A stretch of 64,000 bases of DNA from Lactococcus fujiensis JCM 16395. GTDB lineage: Bacteria; Bacillota; Bacilli; Lactobacillales; Streptococcaceae. This document shows positions 36,352 to 46,038 of the stretch, piece after piece; position 1 is the stretch's first letter, and the number at the start of each line of letters is the position of its first letter. The position numbers were made by a program, and so were the translations under genes. The notes under the pieces are model-generated. The model did not search any database. It worked only from the letters and a program-made list of their open reading frames with translations, and was not told where the DNA came from. The stretch lies in NCBI RefSeq assembly GCF_002441655.1, contig NZ_JXJU01000001.1:62001-126000 (forward strand). The letters are read 5' to 3'.

Positions 36352-37238
36352 TGAACGCTAAACGTACAGATAAGATTGCCACAGGTGTTCTTTACTTCCT
36401 TTCTGGTATCATCGTCTTAATCCTTGCCTTTTTATTGATTTACATTTTGTTCAAAGGTGTTCCCTACATCTCATGGGATTTCCTTACAACCGCATCAAAT
36501 CCCTTGACTGGTGGAGGAATTGCGGTTCAACTCTTTAATTCAATATATCTTTTGGTTGTCACTTTGATTATTTCAGTTCCATTATCATTGGGTGCTGGGA
36601 TTTATCTTTCTGAATATGCAAACCAAAAGCACTGGTTGACATCATGGGTCCGTTCAGCAATTGAAGTTTTGTCATCACTGCCTTCGATCGTAGTTGGCTT
36701 GTTCGGGATGTTGGTGTTTGTTATTCAATTTGGACTTGGATTTTCAGTTCTTTCAGGTGCACTTGCCTTAACTGTGTTTAATCTTCCGTTGATGACTCGT
36801 AATGTGGAAGAATCTCTTCGGTCGATTCCGACGATGCAACGAGAAGGTGGTCTTGCTCTTGGTTTGTCTAAGTGGGAAACTGCAACACAAATTATTTTAC
36901 CTGCGGCTGTCCCTGGAATTATTACTGGGGTTATCCTTTCATCGGGACGTGTCTTTGGTGAAGCTGCCGCTTTGATTTATACCGCTGGTCAAACCAACTT
37001 GCCAATCAACTGGGCGAATTGGAATCCATTGAGCTTAACATCTCCACTTTCACTCTTCCGTCCAGCTGAGACACTTGCCGTTCACATTTGGGCATTGAAC
37101 ACTGAAGGTACAATCGCAACTGCTCAACAAATTTCCGCTGGTGCATCGGCTGTCTTAATCATCTTCGTGTTACTCTTTAACTTGGGTGCTCGTTTTGTAG
37201 GAAACAGAATTCATAAGAAATTGACCTCTGGAAATTAA
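36351..37238 (+). CDS. pstA: Phosphate ABC transporter permease PstA
   Basis: A 295-residue membrane protein with six segments. [20 protein letters not shown] and the EAA loop [20 protein letters not shown] near residue 164 identify PstA. It forms the translocation channel with PstC. AAAGGA is about 13 bases before the ATG, inside pstC. Confidence 0.94.
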   Translation: MNAKRTDKIATGVLYFLSGIIVLILAFLLIYILFKGVPYISWDFLTTASNPLTGGGIAVQLFNSIYLLVVTLIISVPLSLGAGIYLSEYANQKHWLTSWVRSAIEVLSSLPSIVVGLFGMLVFVIQFGLGFSVLSGALALTVFNLPLMTRNVEESLRSIPTMQREGGLALGLSKWETATQIILPAAVPGIITGVILSSGRVFGEAAALIYTAGQTNLPINWANWNPLSLTSPLSLFRPAETLAVHIWALNTEGTIATAQQISAGASAVLIIFVLLFNLGARFVGNRIHKKLTSGN

Positions 37239-37272
37239 TGCGTCTAAATTAGAAAAAGGAAAAGTAAATTTT

Positions 37273-38079
37273 ATGGCAACAACTTATGATTGGAATGAAC
37301 GTCAAATTATGACGTTTGATAAAGACATTGCACTTTCAACAACAGATTTGCGTGTCTTCTATAATGGTACAAAAGAAGCAATACATGGCGTTTCAATGCA
37401 ATTTCCAAAGAATAAAATTACAGCATTGATTGGACCTTCAGGGTCAGGAAAATCTACATATTTACGTGCTTTGAACCGGATGAACGATACAATTGATGGC
37501 GCTCGCGTGACTGGAGAAATTAATTACGCGGGTGTGAATATTAATGACCCGAAAGTTAATGTTTATGAAGTTCGCAAACAAATTGGCATGGTTTTTCAGC
37601 GTCCGAATCCGTTTCCTAAGTCAATATATGAAAACATTGCTTTTATTCATCGTCGTGAAGGAATTAAAGATAAGAAAAAGCTAGATGAAATTGTTGAAAC
37701 GTCTTTGAAACAGGCTGCCCTTTGGGATCAAGTCAAAGATAATTTAAATGGTTCGGCATTGGCTATGTCAGGGGGGCAAGCGCAACGTCTATGTATTGCA
37801 CGTGCTTTATCTGTCAAACCAGAAATTATTTTGATGGACGAACCTGCGTCAGCTTTGGACCCTATTTCAACAATGCAAATTGAAGAGACAATGGCTGATT
37901 TGAAGAAGGATTATACAATCATTATTGTTACACATAACATGGCACAAGCTTCACGTGCGAGTGATTACACTGCCTTTTACTACTCTGGAGATTTGATTGA
38001 ATATGATGAAACAAGTAAAATCTTTACGCAACCTGAATTGAAAGCTACTGAAGATTATGTTTCTGGACATTTCGGTTAA
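37273..38079 (+). CDS. pstB1: Phosphate ABC transporter ATPase PstB (first copy)
   Basis: A 268-residue ATPase: Walker [11 protein letters not shown]-loop [10 protein letters not shown], signature [16 protein letters not shown], Walker [14 protein letters not shown] and switch His in IVTHNM. The signature has M-S-G-G-Q-A instead of the usual L-S-G-G-Q-Q, a small variation. An N-terminal extension of about 20 residues precedes the usual PstB start. AAAAGG lies about 13 bases before the ATG. Confidence 0.94.
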   Translation: MATTYDWNERQIMTFDKDIALSTTDLRVFYNGTKEAIHGVSMQFPKNKITALIGPSGSGKSTYLRALNRMNDTIDGARVTGEINYAGVNINDPKVNVYEVRKQIGMVFQRPNPFPKSIYENIAFIHRREGIKDKKKLDEIVETSLKQAALWDQVKDNLNGSALAMSGGQAQRLCIARALSVKPEIILMDEPASALDPISTMQIEETMADLKKDYTIIIVTHNMAQASRASDYTAFYYSGDLIEYDETSKIFTQPELKATEDYVSGHFG

Positions 38080-38171
38080 ATAAGCATTATCAATTTGTCA
38101 CTGCTGATAAAATTCGTGGTCAGTAGGGACAGCATTTACAGAACTTCCACTTCGAAGTTTTGGGAGAGAAT

Positions 38172-38933
38172 ATGACAAAAGAAGCAATTTTAACAATAAG
38201 TGATTTAAGTCTTTATTATTCTAAGAAAAAGGCATTGAATAGTATCACAATGGATCTCTATCCGAATGAAATTACCGCATTAATTGGTCCTTCGGGGTGT
38301 GGAAAATCAACGTTATTGCGTTCAATTAACCGGATGAATGATTTGATTCCAACTGTGACAATCACTGGCTCAATAAATTATAAAAATCGTAATATTTACA
38401 GTCCAAAGGTGGATACCGTGGATTTACGAAAAGAAATCGGCATGGTGTTCCAACAACCGAATCCATTTCCTTTTTCGATATATGAAAATGTGGTCTATGG
38501 TTTACGTTTGAAAGGCGTTAAAGACAAAGCAATTCTTGATGAAGTCGTTGAGAATTCATTGAAAGCAGCAAATATTTGGGATGAAGTAAAAGATATTTTG
38601 CATTCATCAGCCCTTGGTTTATCGGGAGGGCAACAACAACGGGTTTGTATTGCGCGTGTATTGGCTGTCAATCCGGATATTATTTTGCTTGATGAACCTA
38701 CGTCTGCATTGGACCCTATTTCAGCTGGTCGTGTTGAAGAGACATTACTTGAACTGAAGAAAAATTATACACTAGTTATTGTAACGCACAGTATGCAACA
38801 AGCATCACGCATCTCTGACCGGACAGCTTTTATGTTGAATGGTGACCTCATTGAAATTAATGAAACTAATAAAATTTTCTTGAATCCAGAGAAAAAAGAA
38901 ACAGAAGATTATATTGCTGGTCGCTTTGGATAA
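38172..38933 (+). CDS. pstB2: Phosphate ABC transporter ATPase PstB (second copy)
   Basis: A 253-residue ATPase with Walker [22 protein letters not shown], signature [16 protein letters not shown] and Walker [14 protein letters not shown]. It is a diverged paralogue of the preceding gene; two PstB copies are common in streptococci and lactococci. I start at the ATG at 38172 with GGGAGAG 4 bases upstream; the in-frame TTG at 38160 overlaps it. A hairpin AACTTC/GAAGTT lies in the gap between the two copies. Confidence 0.93.
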   Translation: MTKEAILTISDLSLYYSKKKALNSITMDLYPNEITALIGPSGCGKSTLLRSINRMNDLIPTVTITGSINYKNRNIYSPKVDTVDLRKEIGMVFQQPNPFPFSIYENVVYGLRLKGVKDKAILDEVVENSLKAANIWDEVKDILHSSALGLSGGQQQRVCIARVLAVNPDIILLDEPTSALDPISAGRVEETLLELKKNYTLVIVTHSMQQASRISDRTAFMLNGDLIEINETNKIFLNPEKKETEDYIAGRFG

Positions 38934-39027
38934 TGAAGTCTTATTTTTATCCAATCATTCTGAGCTATCGCTTGAATGGTTAGATTTTTAAGTGAACCAA
39001 TGAAGTTCAGATATTACTCAATAATTA

Positions 39028-39036
39028 TGTTATACT
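39028..39036 (+). promoter_or_regulatory. Possible separate promoter for phoU
   Basis: Extended -10 TGTTATACT ends at 39036, with a weak -35. It could give phoU some expression independent of the pst operon. Confidence 0.35.
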
Positions 39037-39064
39037 AACAATAAGAAAGAAAAAGGATAAAAAG

Positions 39065-39718
39065 ATGCTTCGTACACAATTTGAAGACGATTTGAATAAA
39101 CTTCATAATCAATTCTATTCGATGGGAACTCAAGTTTCTGCTCAGCTCAACAAAGCTGTTCGTGCTTTTGTAAGCCATGACAGAGATTTAGCGGAAGAAG
39201 TGATTGTTGGTGATTTTGAGATCAATGAACAAGAAAAAAAATTGGAAGTTCAATCGCTAGAAATGATTGCCCTCCAACAACCCGTATCAGGTGATTTGAG
39301 AACGATTGTCACCGTACTTAAAGCGAGCTCGGACCTTGAACGTATGGGTGACCACGTTGCGTCAATTGCCCAAGCAACAATCCATCTGAAAGGTGAAGAA
39401 CGGATTCACGAAGCTGAGGAAGATATTTCACTTCTTGGTGAAAAGGTAAAATCAATTGTTGACGCATCACTGAATGCCTATATCCAAGGCGATGATGTTC
39501 GGGCACGCGAAATTGCAGATCAACAAGTCATTGTTAAAGAAATGAATCATGAAATCGAAAATAAAATTCTCGAGGCCATGAGAGAAAATGCAGAAACAAT
39601 TACTACAGGTAAAGAATACCTTTTGACCTTGGTATATCTTGAACGCATTGTTGGATATGCCATTAACTTGTGCGAATGGATTGTTTATCTTAAGTCTGGA
39701 ACAATTGTTGAACTTTAA
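39065..39718 (+). CDS. phoU: Phosphate signalling protein PhoU
   Basis: A 217-residue all-helical protein made of two PhoU repeats, with the metal-binding patterns DLERMGDHVASIAQ near residue 90 and LERIVGYAINLCEWIVYL near residue 193. PhoU links the Pst transporter to the phosphate sensor kinase and represses uptake under phosphate excess. AAAGGA precedes the ATG. It is the last gene of the pst operon and is followed by a terminator. Confidence 0.94.
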   Translation: MLRTQFEDDLNKLHNQFYSMGTQVSAQLNKAVRAFVSHDRDLAEEVIVGDFEINEQEKKLEVQSLEMIALQQPVSGDLRTIVTVLKASSDLERMGDHVASIAQATIHLKGEERIHEAEEDISLLGEKVKSIVDASLNAYIQGDDVRAREIADQQVIVKEMNHEIENKILEAMRENAETITTGKEYLLTLVYLERIVGYAINLCEWIVYLKSGTIVEL

Positions 39719-39720
39719 AA

Positions 39721-39748
39721 AAAAACTGTCAGTGATGACAGTTTTTTT
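39721..39748 (+). terminator. Bidirectional terminator after phoU
   Basis: AAAACTGTCA, loop GTGA, TGACAGTTTT; A and T runs on both sides. It touches the stop codon of the leftward gene. Confidence 0.85.
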
Positions 39749-40721
39749 ATCCTCTCAAAATGTGAAGGTTCAGTGGATCGGTTGATATTTCAACATCCCC
39801 ACCCAATGGAAATGTAAAAATAGGTTGCGTGTGTCCAAAATCAACATCGTAAATCACAGGAATATGACGCAATTGAGGGAATTTATCTAAAATGAAGTGT
39901 AAAAGGTCCCCAGTCATATTTGCCTCTTTTGGAAAACGACCGATTACTAGTCCGGCAATATCAGGATAAATTTGAAGGAAATGTGCAAGTTCCCTATCCC
40001 AGTCAAGGTAATCCTCACCCTCAGCATTTTCTAAAAAAGCAATGGGAGCGTGTAAGTGTATCTGTGAACTTGTACCAGTAATCAACATCAAGGTGTTTAA
40101 ATTTCCACCTAAAATTGTCCCAGTCGCATTTCCGTCATTGTATACTTTCCATTCATTTTTAATGTAATTTCGAGGTATTTCTGGCAGATACCATTCGTCA
40201 CTTGTGAAATAATCACTTGCGCTCAATTTGTAGCTTGAATCTCCACTGACTGCCTTTAGCCATTCATCAGTTTGAAATTCTTGCAATTCATTCATCAAAA
40301 AAGCAATATATCCAGGTCCGTAATATGTAACGAGACCTGTGTGAGCAAAAATTGCTTGATGGAGGGCTGTAATATCTGAAAATCCACAAAAAATCTTCGG
40401 ATTATTTTTAATGACTTCCCAATTAATGAAAGGGAGGAGCTCGTTAGAATTGAATCCCCCAATTGTACAAAGCACAGCCTTTACATTTGGGTCAGCAAAA
40501 GCAGCATGAAAATCCTCTAATCGAGAAACAATAGAACTTGAATTAATTAAGTCATTTTCTAAAATATGATCACCAAAAGTAACTTTAAAACCACAGGACT
40601 CAATTCTTTTTTTTGCGATTAATTTTTCTTTGAATGAACCTGTACGCAATAATGATGAACTAGGCGATATGACTCGAATTTCATCTCCCATCTGTAACTT
40701 TTTAGGGAAAATTTTATCCAT
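39747..40721 (-). CDS. LD-carboxypeptidase/MccF-like protein, S66 family
   Basis: A 324-residue serine peptidase-like protein. The catalytic Ser is in IFCGFSDITALH near residue 115, the Glu in FLENAEGED and the His in VDFGHTQP, the S66 triad. The family includes muropeptide LD-carboxypeptidases and MccF, which inactivates microcin C-type aminoacyl-nucleotides. The GFSD and long MccF-like middle region favour the MccF branch. No signal peptide, so it is cytoplasmic. GGAGG precedes the ATG. It lies 36 bases downstream of serS on the same strand, and a seryl-AMP-related detoxification role would fit the MccF family, but this is inference. Confidence 0.82.
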   Translation of the reverse strand: MDKIFPKKLQMGDEIRVISPSSSLLRTGSFKEKLIAKKRIESCGFKVTFGDHILENDLINSSSIVSRLEDFHAAFADPNVKAVLCTIGGFNSNELLPFINWEVIKNNPKIFCGFSDITALHQAIFAHTGLVTYYGPGYIAFLMNELQEFQTDEWLKAVSGDSSYKLSASDYFTSDEWYLPEIPRNYIKNEWKVYNDGNATGTILGGNLNTLMLITGTSSQIHLHAPIAFLENAEGEDYLDWDRELAHFLQIYPDIAGLVIGRFPKEANMTGDLLHFILDKFPQLRHIPVIYDVDFGHTQPIFTFPLGGDVEISTDPLNLHILRG

Positions 40722-40757
40722 AGATAAACCTCCATCATGTCGATTTATTATTTCTGC

Positions 40758-42029
40758 TTATTTTGAAATGACTTCTAAACCACCCATGTATGGACGCAAA
40801 ACTTCAGGAATTGTTACTGAACCGTCTTCGTTTTGGTAATTTTCGAGAATCGCAGCAACTGTCCGTCCTACTGCAAGTCCTGAACCGTTTAAAGTATGCA
40901 ACAATTGAGTTTTCCCATCTTCATCACGGTAACGGATTTGGGCACGACGAGCTTGGAAATCTTCACAGTTTGAACATGAAGAAATTTCACGGTAAGTATT
41001 TTGAGCAGGAATCCAAACTTCCAAATCGTAAGTCATCGCTGCAGAAAAGCCCATATCTCCAGTTGAGAGTCTGATGACACGATAGGCGAGTCCTAATTTT
41101 TGCAAAATGTTTTCAGCATTAGCAGTCATTTTTTCAAGTTCATCATATGAATTTTCAGGTTTTGAGAATTTAACCATTTCAACTTTATGGAATTGGTGTA
41201 AACGAATTAAACCACGTGTATCACGACCTGCAGAGCCAGCTTCTGAACGGAAAGCTGGGGTCATCGCAGTAAAATATATTGGCAAGTCTTGTCCATCAAT
41301 AATTTCATTGCGGTAATAGTTGGTCAAAGGAACTTCAGCTGTAGGAATAAGAACATAATCTTCATTTTTTACTTCATAGGTATCTTCTTTAAACTTAGGA
41401 TATTGACCCGTACCAAACATTGAGTCTGCATTGACCATGTATGGAGTGATCATTTCTGTATAACCTTCTTTAGCGTGTTCATCTAACATGAAATTATACA
41501 AAGCACGTTCTAATCGAGCGCCTAATCCTTTGTAGAAGAGGAATCGAGCTCCTGTGACTTTAGCGCCACGGTCCCAATCTAAAATATCTAAAGCTTCACC
41601 AAGATCCCAGTGTGCTTTTGGTTCAAAATTAAATTCTAGAGTTTTTCCCCAACGACGTTGTTCCTCATTACTGTCCTCATCTGGACCAATTGGATCTAGT
41701 GGGTTAGGAATATTTGGCAGCATGACAATAATGTCATTTACTTTTGTTTCGATTTCTGCCAATTCAGCATCAATGATTTTGATGTCTGCAGAAACCTTTT
41801 GCATGGCTGCAATTTGTACTGAAGCATCACCTTTTGCACGTTTGATTTGTGAAATTTCATCAGAAACCGTGTTGCGTTGTGCCTTTAACTCTTCTGACTT
41901 AACAATCAATGCGCGACGTTGGACGTCGAATTTGTGTAGAGCCTCCAATTTTTCTTTGGCTACCCCACGGGTTGCTAATTTTTCAGCGACTTCGTCAAAA
42001 TTTGAACGAATTTTTTTAATGTCTAACAT
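40758..42029 (-). CDS. serS: Seryl-tRNA synthetase
   Basis: A 423-residue class II synthetase with the N-terminal coiled-coil tRNA arm (about residues 28-105) and the catalytic core: motif 2 [20 protein letters not shown] and motif 3 [18 protein letters not shown]. Length is normal. The Shine-Dalgarno site is poor. A long T-box leader precedes it. Confidence 0.96.
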   Translation of the reverse strand: MLDIKKIRSNFDEVAEKLATRGVAKEKLEALHKFDVQRRALIVKSEELKAQRNTVSDEISQIKRAKGDASVQIAAMQKVSADIKIIDAELAEIETKVNDIIVMLPNIPNPLDPIGPDEDSNEEQRRWGKTLEFNFEPKAHWDLGEALDILDWDRGAKVTGARFLFYKGLGARLERALYNFMLDEHAKEGYTEMITPYMVNADSMFGTGQYPKFKEDTYEVKNEDYVLIPTAEVPLTNYYRNEIIDGQDLPIYFTAMTPAFRSEAGSAGRDTRGLIRLHQFHKVEMVKFSKPENSYDELEKMTANAENILQKLGLAYRVIRLSTGDMGFSAAMTYDLEVWIPAQNTYREISSCSNCEDFQARRAQIRYRDEDGKTQLLHTLNGSGLAVGRTVAAILENYQNEDGSVTIPEVLRPYMGGLEVISK

Positions 42030-42081
42030 TTTTTCTACATTTGATCTCTATGACTAGAAATCAGTTCCTTTCTATATTAAT

Positions 42082-42357
42082 AAAAAAACCCCATTCCTCC
42101 TTAAAAAGAAGAAATAGGGCACTCAAAGTACGGTTCCACCTAATTTTCTGTCTTTTTTTCAACTAACAATCTAGTCAGCACTGACAGAATCTCTTGACCT
42201 CGTAACGTGAGAAAGACGTTCTTCTTTTCAGAAGAAAATAGTGAAGGAGAAAGAAGAGGTCTAACTTACCTGTTTACAGCAAACACAGGCTCTCTGAGAA
42301 GGTCAACAAAATCTATTCTTCAGACCATATTTTACCAGTTTTCTAAACTTTTGTCAA
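42082..42357 (-). promoter_or_regulatory. Promoter and T-box riboswitch of serS
   Basis: Leftward: -35 TTGACA (42357-42352), 17-base spacer, extended -10 TGGTAAAAT ending at 42329. The leader holds a stem I region with AGAGAGCCTGTG, the T-box TTAGGTGGAACCG at about 42143-42131, and a terminator stem CCCTATTTCTTC/GGAGGAATGGGG with seven T at 42119-42082. TCC in the run TTTCTCCTTCAC is a plausible serine specifier but was not proved by folding. Confidence 0.85.
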
Positions 42358-42492
42358 AAAAATAAAAAAACATTTCAGAAATTGCCAAAAAAATGTTATA
42401 ATAAGATTATAAGTATTTTTTAGAATATGATAAAGATATAATTTATCATATATGAAACAATAATGCTAGTACAGTTAAGGAGATTCCAAGTT

Positions 42493-43188
42493 TTGAAAAA
42501 ATTAAAAAAATATTATTCCATGAACAGTAAAAAAGGCCTGTCACTATTTAATGTAAGATTAGATCGTCGATTTTTTATTGACCTAATCATATTATTAGTC
42601 GGAGTTGGACTTTATGCCCTCTCAGTCAAACTATTTGTTATCCCAAATGAATTAGCCTCTAATGGCATCGCGGGATTGTCAGTATTTATGAATTTTGTTT
42701 TTGGAATTAGTCCATTTCTGACTGTCCTATTGGTCAATATCCCATTGTTCATTTTTGGTGGTAAATTCCTTGATAAAAGAGAACTTCTCTTGAGTTTGGT
42801 TGGTGCATCAGCAATGACCTTGTGGCTCATGGTCTTTGAAGCCGTCAATATTCCTGGAATTCAGTACAGTAATTTAATTTTGGCTGGTATTTCAGATGGT
42901 TTACTCTCTGGTCTTGGGGTTGGGCTTGCGATTCTCTCGCGCGGAACAATTGGTGGTTCACTCATGTTCAGCCGAATAATGGAAAGTCATACGAAGATGG
43001 AAATTGATAAAGCCCTCTTTATTATTGATGTGGTTGTAATGATCTTATCATTGGTGACATTTTTGGCCCTCCCAAATTTTGCAGTAACACTATTATCATG
43101 CTTCATTTTTAGTAAGGTGACACGACTCGTTGGTCGTAAAGAGTATCGTGCTGAAGTAAAAGAAAAATTAGCTTTTTTTAAAAGCTAA
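42493..43188 (+). CDS. YitT family membrane protein (copy 1)
   Basis: A 231-residue protein with six or so hydrophobic segments of the YitT/DUF161 family. Marks: GVGLYALSVKLFVIPNELAS, NGIAGLSVFMNFVFG, LAGISDGLLSGLGVGLAI and GTIGGSLMFSRIME. The C-terminal DUF2179 domain of many YitT proteins is absent. Function unknown. I choose the TTG at 42493 with AAGGAG 10 bases upstream; the ATG at 42520 is an alternative. A close paralogue lies at 43649. Confidence 0.75.
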   Translation: MKKLKKYYSMNSKKGLSLFNVRLDRRFFIDLIILLVGVGLYALSVKLFVIPNELASNGIAGLSVFMNFVFGISPFLTVLLVNIPLFIFGGKFLDKRELLLSLVGASAMTLWLMVFEAVNIPGIQYSNLILAGISDGLLSGLGVGLAILSRGTIGGSLMFSRIMESHTKMEIDKALFIIDVVVMILSLVTFLALPNFAVTLLSCFIFSKVTRLVGRKEYRAEVKEKLAFFKS

Positions 43189-43198
43189 TTTGGAACGC

Positions 43199-43555
43199 TT
43201 AATTCTTGAGGGAGAAAACAGATAGTAAATTTGGTGCACGGACAACGCGGTCTTTTCCAATGTGTTCGCGGATTAATTTCAATATTTTTCCCGCGTCATC
43301 AGAAATAAAGTTCAAGATTGTTTGACTTGAAGTTTCAATTGAAAAAGCATTTTTCAATTTTCCACGAACAGATACATTCATTTCTACTTTAACGATATCG
43401 TACCAAGCTAAGCTAATATTCTTACCCAGCCTTTTGTTTTTATACTCAAATTCAAAGCCTAAATTTCCTATCTTGATGTAGCCCTCCATTTGAGCCCCAA
43501 GAAAAACAGTTGCTGATGTTTTAAGCTCGATTTCATTATTCGCTAAATCAATCAT
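43199..43555 (-). CDS. DUF956 family protein (copy 1)
   Basis: A 118-residue soluble protein. It aligns over its whole length with the DUF956 protein at 44315 (for example GKILKLIREHIGKDRVVRAP against GKILKTLREYLGNEKVVQAP). DUF956 proteins are found next to mannose-type PTS operons (ManO). This copy is the more divergent one. I start at 43555 with GGAGG 6 bases upstream. It converges with YitT copy 1, 10 bases away. Confidence 0.75.
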   Translation of the reverse strand: MIDLANNEIELKTSATVFLGAQMEGYIKIGNLGFEFEYKNKRLGKNISLAWYDIVKVEMNVSVRGKLKNAFSIETSSQTILNFISDDAGKILKLIREHIGKDRVVRAPNLLSVFSLKN

Positions 43556-43586
43556 TATTTCCTCCACGAAGTGTTTGTTACATTCT

Positions 43587-43605
43587 ATTATATCACATCG
43601 TGATA
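43587..43605 (-). promoter_or_regulatory. Promoter with palindrome before DUF956 copy 1
   Basis: TATCACATCGTGATA (43591-43605) is a perfect inverted repeat (TATCAC/GTGATA) directly upstream of, and overlapping, the extended -10 TGATATAAT read leftward (ending at 43587). It could be an operator. Confidence 0.45.
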
Positions 43606-43648
43606 CACAAATTGTAACCCACCACGTTTCAATCAGAAAGGAGCCAAT

Positions 43649-44305
43649 GTGACAATTCTCGATGTCAAAATTGACCAAAAATTTATGAAGGACTTATTCA
43701 TACTTGTCCTTGGAGTAGGTCTGTATATCTTATCTGTTCAACTCTTTGTACTCCCTAATGAACTTGCAAGTAATGGTATCGCCGGTTTTTCTGTATTTGT
43801 AAACTTTGTTTTTAATGTTAATCCAGCACTTACTTTCTTCTTAGTTAATATTCCATTATTTTTATTTGGGTGGAAGCTTCTAACAAAACGTGAGCTACTC
43901 TTAAGTATTCCAGGGGCACTTGCAATGAGTTTATGGATATTGATTTTCGAAGCAATCGGCATACAAGGTTTCACTTTCGATCACATGATACTGGCTGGTA
44001 TTTGTGATGGGATTCTTTCAGGAATCGGCGCAGGGCTTGTCGTTGTCTCAGAGGGAACTTTTGGAGGTTCCTTATTGTTAAGTCGTATCATGGAGGACCA
44101 ATGGGAGATGGGGATTGACAAAGTCTTATTCGGAATTGACATCGTCGTCATGATGCTTTCATTGGTCACTTACTTGGCTTTGCCAAATTTTGCCGTTACT
44201 CTTGTATCATGTTATATTTTTAGTAAAGTAACGAGGTTTATTGGCCGAGTAGACTACCGAGTCCAGTTAATTAAAAGGATCAGAATGACTTTTAAAAGAT
44301 ATTAA
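43649..44305 (+). CDS. YitT family membrane protein (copy 2)
   Basis: A 218-residue paralogue of the gene at 42493, clearly similar along the whole length (PNELASNGIAGFSVFVNFVF, LVNIPLFLFGWKLLTKRELL, LALPNFAVTLVSCYIFSKVTR). The DUF2179 tail is absent here too. GTG start at 43649 with AAAGGAG 5 bases upstream. It is divergent from DUF956 copy 1 and convergent with DUF956 copy 2. Confidence 0.75.
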   Translation: MTILDVKIDQKFMKDLFILVLGVGLYILSVQLFVLPNELASNGIAGFSVFVNFVFNVNPALTFFLVNIPLFLFGWKLLTKRELLLSIPGALAMSLWILIFEAIGIQGFTFDHMILAGICDGILSGIGAGLVVVSEGTFGGSLLLSRIMEDQWEMGIDKVLFGIDIVVMMLSLVTYLALPNFAVTLVSCYIFSKVTRFIGRVDYRVQLIKRIRMTFKRY

Positions 44306-44331
44306 AAAGAAAGCTTAGGCTTTCTTTTTTT
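44304..44331 (+). terminator. Bidirectional terminator between YitT copy 2 and DUF956 copy 2
   Basis: AAAAAGAAAGC, loop TTAG, GCTTTCTTTTT, perfect 11-base stem with A and T runs. Confidence 0.85.
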
Positions 44332-44707
44332 TGGTAATTCTGTAATATAAATTTCTGAAAGCATCAGCAAATTTAGGAGCTTGTACAACCTTCTCATTTC
44401 CGAGGTATTCACGTAAAGTTTTTAAAATTTTGCCTGTTTCTTTTGATGAAAAACGTACTTTTTTTCCATTTTGAAGAACGATAGAAAATTGACGACCTAT
44501 TTTCTTTTTTCCTCTGAAAGCTCTGCTTACTTCGCCTTCGACACGCAAAATAGATTTCCATGGAAATTGCATATTATTTTCCACGCTACGTTTATCAAAA
44601 AATTCGATTGCTTTGTCTCCAACCATGATTTGCCCATATTGTGCGAATCCTAGATATGCAACAGCTTCAGTTGTTAAATCAACTTTTGTATTTAAAGATT
44701 GAGCCAA
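44315..44707 (-). CDS. DUF956 family protein (ManO-like, copy 2)
   Basis: A 130-residue protein with the DUF956 pattern: VDLTTEAVAYLGFAQYGQIM, MQFPWKSILRVEG, RFSSKETGKILKTLREYLG, and a basic tail (RITKKKKA). It lies downstream of ptnD on the same strand, the usual place of manO in Lactobacillales, but behind a terminator and with its own promoter. The TTG start has GGAG 9 bases upstream. A regulatory role on the mannose PTS is proposed for the family, not shown here. Confidence 0.8.
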   Translation of the reverse strand: MAQSLNTKVDLTTEAVAYLGFAQYGQIMVGDKAIEFFDKRSVENNMQFPWKSILRVEGEVSRAFRGKKKIGRQFSIVLQNGKKVRFSSKETGKILKTLREYLGNEKVVQAPKFADAFRNLYYRITKKKKA

Positions 44708-44916
44708 ACTTTCTCACTCCATTCAAAAAGATATGACGAATAGGTTGTTAGAGCCATTCATCCCTGTCTATTATAACATAATTATCGATGAATTATGAGC
44801 TAATATACGAATAAGATTTAATTAATCTACATATTTTTTAATGATACGGAGTAAAATAAACTTCTTTTTATGATTCCAAGCAGAAGGTCATCATACGAGA
44901 TGATTATGATGTAAAT

Positions 44917-44951
44917 AAAAAAGATATGAACAAGAAGTTCACATCTTTTTT
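44917..44951 (-). terminator. Terminator of the ptn operon
   Basis: AAAAAAGAT, TGAAC, loop AAGAA, GTTCA, ATCTTTTTT with one mismatched pair; located just past the ptnD stop. Confidence 0.8.
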
Positions 44952-44961
44952 TGTGTAGGGC

Positions 44962-46017
44962 TTAAGCCAAACCAGCAACGTGGAGCAAAATACCAAGAAC
45001 GAACAAGCCGAGAATGATAATAAGTGGAGCGTTACGGTTTTTCCATTTACGCAAAATCCAGATAACGATGAAAGTCAAGATTAAGGCAACGAAACCAGGG
45101 ATAAGTGAATTGAATACGTCAGTCAAAGTTTGTTGTTTGAATGGGTTCAATCCAAGTCCGCTGTTGCTCAAGAATGTTCCGAGTTGTGAACCAGTAATGT
45201 TGATATTACCCAAGTTTCCAACAGCGGCATAGTGAGCGCCTTTAGCAGTTGCATCAACGATTTGAGAAGCATCAGTAGCTTGCCAAATTGGAGCAGCAGC
45301 AGTACCAATATTGTGGGCATGGCTGATGTAAGCACCATTGTATGCACCATCTGCCAAAGGTTGTTTTGGAAGCATTGCGTTTGGACCAGTGAAGCTGATG
45401 TTAACCCAACGTTCGATCAATACACCCAAGATAAACATACCAAGGATGGATGCACCTTTGGTAACTTTTTGTAACAATCCACCACCAAGGTCAGAAGTAA
45501 TAGCTGTACCTTGTTTGTAACCAAATTCTTGTGTATACCACAAGAATGCGATACGGATAGCATTCCAAAGAACGAAGAAGAGGATTGGACCTACGATAGA
45601 ACCTGTCAATGCAAGTGAAGCACCCAAGGCACCGATAATAGGACGAAGTGTGAACCAGAATACAGGGTCACCAACACCGGCCAAAGGACCCATCATACCA
45701 ACTTTAACACCTTGGATAGCTGCGTCATCAACTTCAACACCATTTGCTTTTTCTTCTTCAAGGGCAAGAGTTACACCGATGATAGGAGCAGCAGGGTATG
45801 GGTGAGTATTAAAGAATTCCATGTGACGTTTCAAAGCTGCTTTAGCTTCGTCAGAACCAGCTGGGTAGAATTTCTTCAAGGCTGGAATCATTGCATATAG
45901 GAATCCCAAGTTTTGCATACGTTCATAGTTCCATGAACCTTGCAAGAACATTGAACGCATCATTACTGAGAAACGTTCTTTCTTAGAAAGGTGAAACTTT
46001 TTATTTGTATTTTCCAT
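44962..46017 (-). CDS. ptnD: Mannose/glucose PTS component IID
   Basis: A 351-residue membrane subunit of the mannose-family PTS. Family marks: MLRSMFLQGSWNYERMQNLGF-type start, HMEFFNTHPY, GMMGPLAGVGDPVFWFTLRP and a C-terminal pair of membrane segments. Usual IID proteins have about 303-310 residues; the extra length is in an Ala/Gly-rich segment (about 215-285, including NGAYISHAHNIGTAAAP) between two membrane helices, likely extracellular. AAGGAG precedes the ATG. This protein with IIC is the receptor for class IIa bacteriocins and lactococcin A in related bacteria. Confidence 0.92.
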   Translation of the reverse strand: MENTNKKFHLSKKERFSVMMRSMFLQGSWNYERMQNLGFLYAMIPALKKFYPAGSDEAKAALKRHMEFFNTHPYPAAPIIGVTLALEEEKANGVEVDDAAIQGVKVGMMGPLAGVGDPVFWFTLRPIIGALGASLALTGSIVGPILFFVLWNAIRIAFLWYTQEFGYKQGTAITSDLGGGLLQKVTKGASILGMFILGVLIERWVNISFTGPNAMLPKQPLADGAYNGAYISHAHNIGTAAAPIWQATDASQIVDATAKGAHYAAVGNLGNINITGSQLGTFLSNSGLGLNPFKQQTLTDVFNSLIPGFVALILTFIVIWILRKWKNRNAPLIIILGLFVLGILLHVAGLA

Positions 46018-46038
46018 TTTATAATTTCTCCTTTCCTA

